Source of the DNA: Takakia lepidozioides
Lineage: Eukaryota; Streptophyta; Takakiopsida; Takakiales; Takakiaceae
DNA: 64,000 bases
Direction: 5' to 3'
Assembly (NCBI GenBank): GCA_030704615.1
Contig: CM060732.1
Location: 14,076,001 to 14,140,000, forward strand
Part shown: one piece after another, positions 22,500 through 35,425 of the stretch
How positions within the stretch are numbered: position 1 is the stretch's first letter
Layout: each line of letters begins with the position of its first letter
Notes under the pieces: generated by a model
The model's database searches: none
What the model was told of the DNA's origin: nothing
The model's input: the letters and a program-made list of their open reading frames with translations, nothing else
Program-made: the position numbers and the translations under genes

Positions 22500-25400
22500 A
22501 CAAAACAAAATTGACAAAAAAAAAAGAAACTGGCAGAAGCTGCACTTACTTAGAACCTTCCCTCCATCATCCACATGGCTATTGAGGTAAAAGATTTCAA
22601 CGATTGAAGGTTTGAGTGATACACAGGTGTTGGATACGGTGCAACACACAAGTCGATGATATTCCCTGCAAACTTTTTGGTGGTACAATATACAGTCCCC
22701 TTTTTTCTGTAAAACAAAGAAAAAAAGCACTTACCACCCACCAAACCTTATGTCGAGTAGAGCAAGTGGATGCAGCAAGCCATTAAGAAAGTCTGGCATA
22801 GTCAGGGCTGCTGTACCATGGTTGCTGGTAGTTGTAGTCCTGTTTGCCTACTGCAGGGCAGGGCCATACACCTGGAAGTGCTATCATAGAGCTCTGTAGC
22901 TGCTGTACTTTGAAAGGTCTAGTACCCAGCTGCAGCATCCTGATTTTTCAAAGAGAAAGCAGGTGGTGGGCCAGACAAATGGTGTATTCAATGGCTTTCT
23001 TCCACCCTTCTCATGATTTTTATGACGACAGAGTGATGCTGAACCACATGGCTTCCAAACATACTTGGAAGTAGTGTGTATCGTCCACTGCTCTGTTTGC
23101 AGATTCCTCACCATCAAACAAAATCCTCTTCCCTCTAGTCAATTGTGACTGGTCATTAATCTAGTGAAGACTCTTACAGAAAGCAAACCATCCCATACAG
23201 GAAGGATGGGACAAACTTTTGTATCTGTGAAACAGTCAATGCATTCCTGTGCAGGTTTATAGATAGAAAGTACCCAATAGAAATGAGCATAGAACACCTG
23301 TCTGGACTAGAACGTTTCATCTCTACCATTCAGAACAGCCCAACAAATGGGAATATGCCTAAAAAAACCAATGAATAATCGTAGTGAAAGCCCCACACAT
23401 GCTGCCCATCTAGGTAATTGATGCGCCTGTTGGGGATGTGTGGATCCGACAAAACATAATCTCTGGATACAAGTCCTCGCAACCAATTCCATACAAATAT
23501 AGAACAAAACAGTCAAATTGATGTGAGAGGGCATAGAGCCACCAAATCCTTATACTTAAAGAAACCACAAACAACATGTATACAAACCACAATGTATGTC
23601 ACAGTCTACAAATGGTAAGGTGGTTGCTGAAGTGAACTATTAGAGGACATACAGTCTCAGAGTGACTGCTCTGATTGTGTCCAGCCACCCTCATTCTGCT
23701 CTGAGTTTGTCCAGCCATACTCCTTCAGCTCTGAGTGTGTCCAGCCATAAGTACGTGTCAGTCGTATCTGCAGAATACACCCAATTACTCTGAACTCTAA
23801 TTGGAAACTGAATCACACAAGACCGTCACCTCCTTTACCCTGCTCACAAAGCTTCTCTTTATAGTAACATGGCTTCTCTTCAAAAATCATCATTGTCACA
23901 GGTATGTTGGAAATCTGTTCAGCAAGCACACTCAGTCTTACAAAAAGAAGAACAGCTCAAAAGTAGTCGTAATCTTTCACCTGAGCAAATGCATAGATTG
24001 CACGCACCACCCTCGCGTAGTCAGTGCCAACAGACCTTATGACGACATCAGCCAGAAATGTACCCCACAATCTGTATTCAGAATTATTAAAATAGTCAGC
24101 GTTTATTATTATCACAAGTAATTATATATCTACGATACAGTTTCCAAGTAATACTCTGAGCATCTGCTCAGAACTGCCCCGGGATACTTTTAGAGACTCT
24201 ACACCAAGGGACCAGGGAGACATGGAGACAGGAAGAAGTGTCGGGGCACAAAGAAGACCTTGCTGTATGTTAATGCTGGCTCTAACCCAGACAATGATCA
24301 GGGTGTGTTGTAATCAGAGCATCCAAAATAAGACCGGTCATCCTTTCTTTGCCTCTTGTTCTCTATGTTTTGGTTGTATCCATGCCAACTGCAGAGATGG
24401 GAGTAGTAGGCACATACAAAGGCCCAAGCATCATCATGGTGCTTCTGACTGTCATGTAGCGTGCAGCTGCGCCTGCAAGCCCCTGATAAACAACAAGTGC
24501 CAATCAACAATAGAAGAGTTGAAGAACTTCTAGTAGGCCTTCGGTCATGCCTATGAGACAGTATTATCCATGTAGCCAGATGTATTTCCTCATCAGTCTG
24601 ACAGATCCTTGTGGCTGGTTCTAGAAAACATGGAATTAAGGCACCTCTAATACAGTTAAAATTTCTTTGGCAGTATTACCTAGGCAGTCCTTGACCGAAT
24701 GAATCCAATTAAGGGGGAAAATGACTCAGTTTTGGCCTTCTGAAATCAGACACCAACCGCAAATCTCACTCACCTACAGGTCTATTAGCAGAACCAATTC
24801 TTGCTATGACTTCCAACCTCCCCTAATCAATGGGCCTCTTAAAGGAACTTCTTTGTGAGCCTCTCCAGTGTTTCCAAGTTGCATACCTGTCTGGCTGTCA
24901 GCATCGCAACATGAGTTTCCAACTTGGCTGCCACTGCTTGACCTCCCTTTTCCATCCCATACAAAGCACTTTTATTAGAACAGGGAAAGTATTTACTTGA
25001 CATAATTTTTTAATCCCAAAAAGCAATGAAAGTTGAAACAGGAGAATAGCCCGCGTGCCATTCAGTGTAGGATAGACCAACCTCTAGAACCAACTCAACT
25101 CTGCAAAAACATTTACTCCCTGGCAGCATATTTGAAATGGAAGTATACACAACTGTAGTCCCATGTCTCAACATCCTACAACATAAAAAATGGGCCTGCA
25201 AGAGCATACTTTCACAACTGCCTCCTTGGCTAGCTGATACCGTGCTGTCTCCAGCAACACTTTTGCAGAGAGCTCGTTTGACACCTATCCCAATGCCAAC
25301 CATTATTCATGTCATGTTGGAAAAGCAACATATGCATAAGATGGGAGGGTATGCTTCTGTGTTACCTTTCACTCATTCTCTCATGCTTTTAGGCAGAGCT

Positions 25401-25734
25401 TATCTTTAATAGATCTCCCTGGATTTTACTCCAAAGATATTATTTCAGAGCCTGCTTATACTAATCATCCACTGCGTGGTAACTTAGCTTTCCGGTCAGG
25501 AAGTGTCTGTCTTTTTTACTTCTAGTACTCTTTTCATTTACTGCACCTATACATGCCCAATGCAGAAGGAATTCTAGGTCCTTAGGATCAATTGACTAAA
25601 AGGTTGTTGTTCAGAAGAAAACAAAGTGTTCTGTCTCTGTGTCTCTCTCTTAGCATCTGCCATGTGGGTTGGTTACTTCAACCATGTCAAATTTAAAATC
25701 CATTCAGCTTTTGGTGCTCAAAGAAAGCATTCAG
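22500..25734. other. No gene I can support
   Basis: Frames are short and overlap at random on both strands. A three-copy minisatellite of about 36 bases (CTCTGAGTGTGTCCAGCCAT and variants) lies at about 23655-23750. The rest may be introns of an unseen gene or old transposon sequence. Confidence 0.4.
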
Positions 25735-26600
25735 TGTGCTCTAGAACAGCTAATGTGGCTGTTAGGGGTGAGTTATTCGTACCACCCTTGAGCTCTTGAC
25801 GTGATGAGTTCAAGGCCAGATAGGGGGGTCAGTTGAATCCAATGCCTAATACCAGATGATCAACTCTATTCTTGAAAGCAAGACCGTCCTGTTAAACATT
25901 CTAAGTCCCGGCGGCAAAAGGTAGAGGAGATTTTCAAGTTCCTGAATATTATACAGGAAGAACCGACGAACCTGACTTGGAGGCTGAAGTGTCTAAGGCC
26001 ATGTTGGAAGCACAAAGAATGTTCGAACAAAACAAAGATAGGCATAGAACTTCCTTGAACTGGTTTCCAGTTTGAGACATGGGTGAGGACCTTAAGGATG
26101 ATCTGAAGGGCCTCTACCCTCGGAACTAGACTGAAATTTGAACTCCGGGCGGGGGTGTCTACCTTGGAACAATAAACAGATACAGGGAGGAAAAGGAGAT
26201 TGTCCATGCATGATGTGCAGGCGGCCTGAAGGCAATATATATTTTCTAATACAATGGGGTATTCTCATCAGAGAACAATCCTCCTCAGGACCATCAAGAA
26301 CTGCACCTCTGTTCACCAACTTTCACAATCTCGAGGCTGAGCCTAAAGCCATAGTCCTGTTGGGGTCTAACGCTGGGCAGCTCACACACATCAGATCGAT
26401 GCTTGTGTGAAGGGCTTTCTAGAGGAAATCTGGAAAGCTAAAACTAATTGTTTATACCAAGGTAAGTCCCACTACTGGAGTGAGCCCCCGACAAAGGTAG
26501 TGTCTGTTCACTCCTGTTCCGCCCAAACTGGGTGTGGGTCTATGCCACAAGGCTACAGCGAAAAAATCTTACGAGTTCGTTCTCTCTTAGTATAGCTCTG
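25735..26600 (+). mobile_element. LINE 3' fragment, copy 1
   Basis: Corresponds to the 3' coding end of the LINE at 28.7-31.9 kb, starting at the segment that encodes TANVAV and running through the zinc-knuckle-like region to the conserved GGCTAC tail. Frames change several times (25866-26600), so it is dead. It is in the same orientation as the two copies that follow. Confidence 0.8.
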
Positions 26601-27510
26601 ACTGAAGGACACAGATCCCTGGAAATTAGGGATCTGGCACTTAAAGCTTCAGTGCTTGCAAGATCTTCCTCATGCAAACCTGAGACCTCTCTCAATTCTG
26701 AGGTTTTCTAGAAGATGCCCCGAAATGCCAACTTGATTCCATTAAAAGGCTCGAGTTGGTGGCTCTTTAATGTGCATAATCTTTTTCCGTTGCACCTTTC
26801 CATGCCTCAAGGGTGTGGGGTAAAATTCAGTCTGCATATCTCAAGGAAGGAAGGCTCAACCAAATGGATGGGTGAAACTAGAGATTGACAGCCATGGCCT
26901 CTTCCTCAAGCAACACTCGAGTAGAGGGCATTAGCTAACAGGTTTTCCTTACTACATCCTCAAGCATTGATCTACATGCTAGAACTTTGAAAGGCTGTCA
27001 TGTTTGAATGTCATTTAGACTTTGCTCCATTATCCAATCTTTCTTGGTGTACATGGATAACAACTAGATGAGGCGAAAGAGGCCTCTACTATTCCTCACT
27101 GACCACCAACTGTTGTTTGTGGATTGGGAGGCTTCACCTTTGCCTTGATAGCTAGAAGTGGCTACTGTCTAATGGCTTTCTTCTCCCGACCTTGTTCATG
27201 AGGTTTGGTTGCTTGGCATAGAGTTTGGAAACCGCATGAAGGGTATTCTTTCAATATGATATGGTGTTAATGTCTATCATAGCTCTGAACATGTATTCAC
27301 CAGCTTTGGCTTTGGCTTGGGTAGTATCTGATGTGGTAGTCCTGTTTATCTAGTGCTGGACTATGATGGTGTTAAACTTCTCTCGTTGTCATCGGAGTTG
27401 GTCTCTATTTCCTCCCCACCCGACCACACTAGAGGTACACTGAAAATAAAAAGAGATTGTAATATATGATGGGGCCTGTTTCAGTCATTGAAATTCTTGA
27501 CTGATTTTGT
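26601..27510. other. No gene seen between LINE copies
   Basis: About 900 bases without a supported gene. No repeat obvious by eye. Confidence 0.4.
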
Positions 27511-27596
27511 ATGAATATCCTCTGTGCATCTGTCTATAGAAAAAAGGCTCCAGCCAAAGTGAGCTTAAATGAGAGCTACTTCCCTTGCAGGTATGG

Positions 27597-28395
27597 CCTC
27601 CCTGTCGAGGGAAGAACAGCTAATGTGGCTGTTTGCGGCGAGTTTGAGATAATCGACGCTATCTCTTGGAAGCAAGACCGTCCTGTTAAACAGGCTCAGT
27701 CTTGGCGGAGAAGGGTAGAAGAGATTTTAAAGTATCTGAATATTAATCCAGAAGAATTGACCCTACTAGATGCAGCTGACCTGGAGGGGGTTGTGTCCAA
27801 AGCCATGTCTGATGCCCAAAGTCTGTCCGATGAAAATGGAGTGAGGCATAAAACTTCCCTGAACTTGTGCCCAGTCTGATACATGGGCGAGGACCTTAAG
27901 GATAATCTCAAGAGCCTACCTATCCTCGGGACTGGACTAAAATTTAAACTCAGGGCAGGAAGCCTACCTTGGAACAATAAACAGATGCAGAGAGGAAGAG
28001 GAGATTGTAATTGTCTGACATGTGGGCAGCCTGAAGACAATATCCATTTTCTGATCCATTGTCCGGGATACTCACACCAGAGGGCGATCCTCTTGACGAT
28101 CAAGAACATTGTCCCTGCACCTCTATTCACCGACTTCCAAAATCTTGAGGCTGAGCCAAAAGCCCTGGCCCTCTTGGGGTCTAATTGCTGGGCAGCTCAC
28201 ACACAGCAAGTTGATGCTTGTGTGAAGGGCTTTCTAGAGGATATCTGGAAATCCCGAACTAATTGTCTTTATCAAGGTAAGTCACACTACCGGAGTGAGC
28301 CCCTCACAAAGGTAGTTTCTGCTCCCTTTTGTTAAACTGGGTGTGGGGTCGATGGCCACAAGGCTACGGCAAACGACGTCTTGTGAGTACACTCT
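27597..28395 (+). mobile_element. LINE 3' fragment, copy 2
   Basis: Two frames (27511-27879 and 27883-28335) cover the same C-terminal region as copy 3, including CNCLTCGQPEDNIHFLIHCP, a cysteine/histidine motif near the C-terminus of LINE ORF2 proteins. Relative to copy 3 it lacks about 30 codons after the GEFE segment and has a stop near 27877. It starts close to the same internal point as copies 1 and 3. Confidence 0.8.
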
Positions 28396-28728
28396 CTCTG
28401 CATTTCTCTCCCTGTCCTCTAGGAAGCCTATTGACATTGGGTGGACTTGAAACGGGAGTACATTAATGTCTCTGTGACTAAATGCCGGCCTTGTGACCTC
28501 GTGTCCTTGTTTGTTTCGACCTGAAGCGCTTTGCTTCAGGTAAGGTAGTGCATTGGATTTAGTTGGAAAGCTTGGGGCCTTTCCCTCTTTAGAATATGCC
28601 TACATGGGCCATTCCCTGCAACTCCCTGGAGTGTGATCTCTGAATGGTAAAAGCGGACTCCTACCGCTTGGGGGCAGCCCCTCCGCCCAAATTGGGCAGT
28701 CGTATGCTCTGTCTAGCATACTCGGCAC

Positions 28729-31700
28729 TTGGGCTCGGGTTGGTTCCTGTGCTTAAACTTATGGCCTGCGAAAACAATCAAAAATTTAGCTCCTATCAAC
28801 ATCAACACTCCTCAGGGTGATCCCTGGGAATTGGTTACTTATGCCAAATCTAGGGCTTCATGTGTAGTTTTTGGGGTGAGTCCCAGGATGGACGATGTGT
28901 CCTTTAAAACTACATGCTCTAGCTTAGGCTTGGATTTCATGGCTAATGGTACCATCTCGAGACTTGATAACAGGGGTACGTTGAAGGTTGCAATGACCAA
29001 AAGTGCTTCTAATAGAGTCCCGCATCAATTCAATCTTAAAGAAGTTCGTCCCTTGACTGGCTGGAGAGCGGTCTTAGACATTGGTGATTCAATGGGGCGC
29101 TCTAGGAAGACAACCAAGGGCAACAACTTCAACTTGAGAGTTTCTAATCGGTTTGATGCTCTGGATGAGGTTGAATCCAAACAGCCAGAAGGACAAGATG
29201 CCCCTAAGTGTACGGAACCTGAACGTCCTGAATCTGAAGTATTTGGTACTCTGAATGGTTTACCAATCCTCAAGGTTTACACAAGACGAACAAATTCTAT
29301 ACACGGGGAAATTGTCCCCAAGCCGTCAGATGGACAATCTGTCCCTAAGTGTGCAGAGCCTGAACGTCGTGTAACTGAAGGATTTGGTACTCTAAATGGT
29401 TTACCAATCCTCAAAGTCTACACAAGACGAGCAAAATCTATACACGGGGTAATTGTCCCCAAGCAGTCTGACGGACAATCTGCCCCTATGTGTGCGGAGC
29501 CTGTGCATCGTGTAACTGAAAGATTTGGTACCCTGAATGGTTTACCAATTCTCAAAGTTTACACAAGACGAGCAAAACCTACACATGGGGTAACTGTCCC
29601 CCCTTTGCAGAACGGTTGGCCATCCAGGAGCAATCACAAGCTACCTAGACGACAAACAACTCACACGCAAAGGGCTGGCTTGCGGCTGGCCACTTTCAAC
29701 TTCTCAGGGTTGACCAACCAAAGGAAACAACTTGAAGTGGGACAAGTTCTTCGGACTAATGATATTCATATCTGTGCTGGGCAAGAAACATGGGAAACGT
29801 CGGATAAACTGGTTGGAGATGTCATTGGTTAAAAATGGGCAGGTAAGATGTGTACTCTCAAGGCAGCCTCTGCCAAACGCGGTCAAAAAGGGGTCGGATT
29901 CTTTGTCCGTGATTTCTTGTTTGACAATTGTGAAATTATCAACAAGGGTTTGAGGTACGACGTAGTATCTGGCTAAAACTGAATTTGAAGGGCGGCATGA
30001 GTACAAAGGACCTCTTTGTTGGTTGTGTTTACATGCCCACAGAGGGGACCCTTAGTGCTGACGCAGACAAGGCCTTCGAAGATGTAAAGCTGGACTGTGC
30101 TTCGTTCCTTGCCAAAGGTCAGGTGGTACTATTGGGGGACTTCAATGCCCGGGTGGGCAAAGGGATCCATCAGGACGATATCATTGGACCTTTTGGTGAG
30201 GACGAGCTGAATTCTAATGGCAGACGGTTAATTAACTGTCTAGAAGAGCTTCAGCTTTTGACCTTGAATAACAGGACAAGAGGTGACCAAGTGCAGTGGA
30301 CTCGTGAGAAACCCCAAACTGGGGAACGTTCCATTGTGGACTATATCATAATGGACAAAATTTTGTTCCCCCAGTGTGCCAATGTGTTGATCGACAGAAC
30401 TGATATTGGTACCTCTGACCACTTCCTGGCTTGGACTGAGATCAAAAGGTGTTTTCCCACCACCAAGAGATCTGTGAAACGTTCGATTCGGAAGTGGCGC
30501 ATAGAAAAATTCCACAATGAGGAGGTCAAGGCTGAGTACGTCCAGGCCTTGCAAGAGGCTCTCCCTCATTTTGTCCAATCGCTCCAAGAACTTCAGTCAC
30601 GCTCTGTTAACGCAAGAAATGAAGTCGAAAGAGCAGTGGACTCTTGGGAGAGTTTCGTTTCCTCCGTGGCTGACAAGATCATTGGGAGGAAACTAATTGT
30701 CTGCGGTAGAGCAGTTAATTGGTGGACTAATGAGATTAAACTCAAGATAGCTGAGAGACGAGCCCTCTATAAAGAGTGCTGCAATTTGGAAACCAGCAGA
30801 GAATTGTGGGCGAGGTACTACCAGCTCCGTAAAGATATCAATCAGCTTGTTAGGTCTCAGAAGAAATTATACTGGGACAAGTTATGCAGTGAAATAAACT
30901 CAAACCACCATGGTGGTAATGACAAGAAATTCTGGTTGGCCCAGTGGGGGTGCTTAAGGAGTGTATGTCAGCATGCTCCAAAACAGCCAATGTGGCTGTT
31001 CGGGGTGAGTTTGGCATTCCGTCCTTAAGCTCCCGACGAGATGAATTCAAGGTCAGATGGTGGGGTCAGCTGCAACATATGCCCAACACCAGATATCCTA
31101 AGTTAATCGACTCTATATCTTGGAAACAGGACCGCCCTGTCAAACAGGCTAAGTCCTGGCAGAAGAGAGTAGAAGAGATCCTCAAGGACCTGGACCTGGA
31201 TTCGCAAGTCTTGACCCTGCTGGATAAATCTGACTTAGAGGCTGTAGTGTCCTCAGCCATGTCTGTTGCCATGAGATTGTCTGATGAAAATGAAGTTAGG
31301 CAGAAAACTTCCCTGAACTTGTTTCCAGTCTGTGACATGGGGGAGGACACCTTGGATGACCTCAAGGGTCTACCCACTCTCGGCACTAAACTGAAATTTA
31401 AACTCAGGGCAGGAAGCCTACCTTTGAACAGCAAACAGAAGCAGAGAGGAAAGGGAGAGTGCAATTGCCCGTTGTGTGGGCAATCTGAAGACAGTATTCA
31501 TTTTCTGATACACTGTCCGGGGTTCTCTCACCAAAGAGACGCTCTCTTCAAATCTATTAAGGGAATTGTGCCTGTACCCCTGTTTACCAACTTTGAAAGT
31601 CTCGAGGCTGAGCCAAAAGCCCAGGCCCTCCTGAGGCCTAGTTTTTGGGCAAATCACACACAGCAGATTGATGCTTGTGTGAAGGGATTTCTAGAGGATA

Positions 31701-31849
31701 TCTGGAAAACCCGGATTAATTCTTTATATGGAGGGAAGTCTTACTACCAACGTCAGCCCCTGACAGAGGTAGGTTCTGTCCCTTTTGTTCCCGCTCAAAC
31801 TGGGCGCGGGGTCAATGGCCACAAGGCTACGGCAAACAACGTCTTATGA
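28729..31849 (+). mobile_element. LINE (APE type), copy 3, with reverse transcriptase deleted
   Basis: Longest of the three LINE copies. An N-terminal region with three tandem repeats leads into the apurinic-type endonuclease, which nicks target DNA: QETW near 29785, GDFNARVG near 30138 and SDHF near 30415. A stop at 29830 and a frame change near 29970 break the protein. Near 30940 the coding sequence jumps from the segment before the reverse transcriptase to the C-terminal domain (30944-31849), which holds the C-H-C motif CPLCGQSEDSIHFLIHCP. The whole polymerase domain is absent, so this copy cannot copy itself. No poly(A) tail is clear after 31849. Confidence 0.85.
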
Positions 31850-31859
31850 GTACAATCTC

Positions 31860-32330
31860 TCTGCATTTTACCCCAAAAAGACCGGGTCCAAAGGTCAGGG
31901 ATGAAATCCCAAGTGGATAAAAAACTAGAACTTGAAAACATTGTTACTTGCTGATCTAGTCAATAAAAGCGTGGTTTTGAACAATCAGTGAGACTGATTA
32001 GCTTACAAAGCGCTGCAGGGTAGACATGGTCATTGCACTGCCTCCCTGCACACAGAACAAATGGTGTAGTAGTCATTGGTCATGGCAACTGTTCAATGTA
32101 AGATGCATTCGTTGTATATCTTGATGCAAGCAATGGGATAATTACACAATATCCCATCAAGTATTTCTTGCAGATTATGGTGTGAACATTGTATCTGATC
32201 GTATATAATACAATTATGATTGAACGGACGCGAATTACCTCAAGAATGATTTTTGGACAGTCCTACAGTCCTACACAATAATACATAACAGATATAACAA
32301 ACAGCACATCAGGCCACAGCAATTCATTAG
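31860..32330. other. No gene seen
   Basis: The space between the LINE end and the minus-strand gene end near 32330. Nothing supported. Confidence 0.4.
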
Positions 32331-32660
32331 CAACTGAACCATGACACTGAGTTTGTTCTTGGTGCCATGTACCCAATGACACTGACGAACTCATCAAAAT
32401 ACTTTTCCTCAATTTGTAAGGTACCCAATTGGCAGCTTCACACCTTAAGGGCAACAGAAAGGAGCTCCTCGCTGCCAAGGCGGATGGTCGCCAATACATT
32501 GCCAGGCCACTGCCCAGCTTTTGCCCTCTCAATGAACTCCATATATGGCACTCTCCATGGTTTTCTGGGCTCATTCTTGGGCTGGCTGCATGGTCATGCA
32601 GTAGACAATTCCACTTTGTGAGTCTAGATACTGTTGCCAACTCATCTGAGATACAAAAAG
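32330..32660 (-). pseudogene. Unidentified minus-strand exons (WW-like start, conserved-looking helix)
   Basis: A strong acceptor (TTTTTGTATCTCAG) ends near 32647 and is followed by MSWQQYLDSQSGIVY, which resembles the start of a WW domain. One base out of frame from that comes PWRVPYMEFIERAKAGQWP and RLGSEELLSVALK, then in frame a TGA and EEKYFDEFVSVIGYM, ending at TAA near 32330. The pieces look coding but need a frame change and a stop bypass or very short introns. It lies just downstream of the YaaW-like gene on the same strand and might be its 3' end or a separate gene. Function unknown. Confidence 0.3.
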
Positions 32661-33007
32661 AAAACATGCTAACAGAAGAAGAGCTAGACCAGCCATTAAA
32701 ACTACTCTAAACCCTCTGATGAACAAGTGGGACCCAAAGAGGCTACTCACACTGGAAACTGGGCTCAAGTTCAGCCTGAGTAGTTTGCCTACGTCTGTAC
32801 AGTAGGGTAACCCAGCCGTGAGAAGGCAACTCACGTGTCCAATCAATGAACTTGATGTTGTGAATAGAAACTGTTTATCTGAGGAACTACAGTTATTACA
32901 CCATTCTGGGGACAATACTCCCATAAATCTGATGCTATCAATAAGCAGTTTCTTCAGGAAACCAGGAAGTTCAGAATCATGACCAATTTTACATCTAACT
33001 CCCACTA

Positions 33008-35425
33008 TTAGAACAAGCCTTCTGGACTGTAAACTCTGTATCAATTCCCTGAGTTCCAGAACCTTAAGACAAGGCTCAAAAGCTGTTGCCCACCTTTGCA
33101 TCTCAATTCTGGGGAGATTACTTCAATAAGTTTGATGCTATCGATCCAGTCAGATCCTAAATTTACTCTCAATACTGTGCGAGTGCGAGTACCTCGAATA
33201 ATCCTGAAGTAAATGCAGAAAGATTTCGGCTTCCATGTCTTCAGTTGACAAGCTCAGTGAACAGGCAACATGGAGTTTCCTCCTCACCCGCAATAAAACA
33301 TCCCGATATGTTGGCCTCCTCCCACTGGCAGCCACATACACCCGCTAACTTTCATTGAACAAAGCAATAAAGAAGTAATTGGCTCTTCCAGAACATTCCT
33401 TGTGAGGAGCAATCCCAAAACCTGTCATCCGACAGAAAACTTGGACTTTCTGAAAGAATTGCCATGATAAACCGTGATAAATTCCCACACAAGGATTGGA
33501 AGCTCTTGTGAGTAACATGCCTTGGTTGTGATGGCGATTTGGGAGCCGATGCCTTCTGTGCATAGTAGAAAAGCATTGAAATGTTAACAAGCACAAATTG
33601 GAGAGAAGGAACATACACAGATTTGCCACTACATGGAAGGGCTAATGAGTGTACAAGAAACTACAGGCATCACAACTGAGCCACTCATACATGGTAACTG
33701 CATTCCTTGTTCACCTAAGAGTGGCCTTGGCATCAGCAGCTAGGAACAGGAAACGTGATTCCAAACGTTCCATCAGTGCATCTCGGCCTTTGTGCTTGTG
33801 CTCCTGCATAGTGTCTGCAATGCTGCCCCTGCTGGACCCATCTCCTGGTGCCACTGACTTCAGCAGCGGGCTCAGCAGGCTGCCATCACCAACACTGATG
33901 TCAGCCAATCTAATTTTCCAGTAACCTCTCTCCAATAATCTCTCCTCTGCCACATACTCTCCATTCAAACCAAGCGTCAAAGTCTCTCAGAGCAAGAAAA
34001 TGCAATGTCATGGAACAGCATAAAACCTGGGGTGAATGAACTGCGTACCCCATGTAGCACACGGCCAAGCTTCAGGTATACCAGAAAACCAGTTGTCCAT
34101 GCAAACCAAAAGGGTAAATATCTGCTTCTACAAGTTCTCACCCAATCAGGAGGCAAATTACTTACGAAGAACATTAATGTGGACAAGCAGTGGTAAGACT
34201 GAAAACAGTGAGGGTGAGGGGAAACACCTCTGACCATAGAGAATGTTCGATAGTTCAAACAGCTCAGCATCACTGGCCAGCTCCAGCACAGAGTGTAGCT
34301 CTGGATCGAATGCAGCTGCATGCACCATATGAAATTTAGGGCAAGAACATAGGGACACCCAGTGCAGGGAATAAACGCCACTTCCAGGCACCACCATAGG
34401 GATCTAACAGAAGATGATCCTTCCTCCACAATTGGAGGGGGGAGGGGCGCAGGTCATAGGCCACTAACTTCCTAGCACTGGCAATCCACTGGATCCAACT
34501 CCTGCCCATAATTGAAAAAGGAAGCAGGAGCCAAGAAAGGGAGGGGTTGATTGAGAGAGACAAAGAGGTCGAGAGGAGTTTTTACCAAGTTACCTATGGT
34601 GGATCCAGCTGGCCATGAAGGAGTCACTCCTCCAGGTCTGCTTGCTTGAGATTTATGCACAGGACTGGGCAGTTTCAGTGGTGTTCCACAGAAGTTCGCC
34701 CTCAATTTGCAAACCTGCAGCACAGACTTCCCGGAGTTATTGCAATTACCATTTATCTCAATTTTAAGGTGTTGACACATTGCATTTTGGTAATCAATTC
34801 TTTTTTTAAAGAAGTGATACGTCATGAACGAAAATCAGAACATTTGGTTCCTTCAAACAACACCTGCGGTGCAGTATAGCCTGTGTGGGTGATATTTAGG
34901 TCCAAATCGAACAAAGTGCAGAGGTGCCCCGGCAGTGGAGGCTAAGCTTAGTAAAGAAACGCAAGTTCATCAATCCTGCCACTGACATTGCCACGCACAA
35001 TCTGGACGATAAGCTGTCCAGTTTTCCCCAAATGAAGGCATATTTTTCAATCCTCGGTGCCGGGCAGTTTCCGAATTGACTGCTTCTCCTTCGCATTGGA
35101 GCTCAGAAGTGGCGGATGAGATTAACCCTACTTCAATTTTCCAATAATTGTTCCGACGCCATTATGAACAGCTGAAACAAGGCAGGTTCCGAATATAGAA
35201 AATCAATTCCTCCAAAGTGTAATCTGCAAGATAGTCTTGAGGAGGGAACACATCGCTGAAAAAAGGAGAGGCAGAGAATCCCACCGGACTTTCCAATTCC
35301 AAATGCCGCATGCCATACAATCCCAGGTACATGCGCACATTGGGCGCACACTGCGGTATCCTGCGCAACTCGCCGCAGGGCAATGGTGAAGGCCCCAGCC
35401 TGCCCTGCAGCACCATGGTGGCCAT
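33008..35425 (-). CDS. YaaW/UPF0174-like plant protein, multi-exon (3' end unresolved)
   Basis: Exons trace cleanly on the minus strand: 34315-34228, 33879-33715, 33324-33193, then 33108 to about 33010. Each has AG/GT borders and the phases match at every join. Residues across the first joins match the conserved plant family related to E. coli YaaW: LASDAELFELSNILYG, then LLSPLLKSV, then RFLFLAADAKATL, then GRRPTYRDVLLRVRRKL with STEDMEAEIFLHLL. An upstream frame at 35425-35162 starts ATGGCCACCATGG and is rich in small and basic residues, so it could be the first exon with an organelle-targeting peptide, but the link is inferred. The C-terminal hydrophobic part of the family was not located. 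Biochemical role unknown. Confidence 0.65.

Noticed and set aside
31066-31464. Minus-strand protein of 132 residues
   Set aside because: Antisense shadow of the LINE C-terminal coding region; the same shadow appears at 27696-28130.
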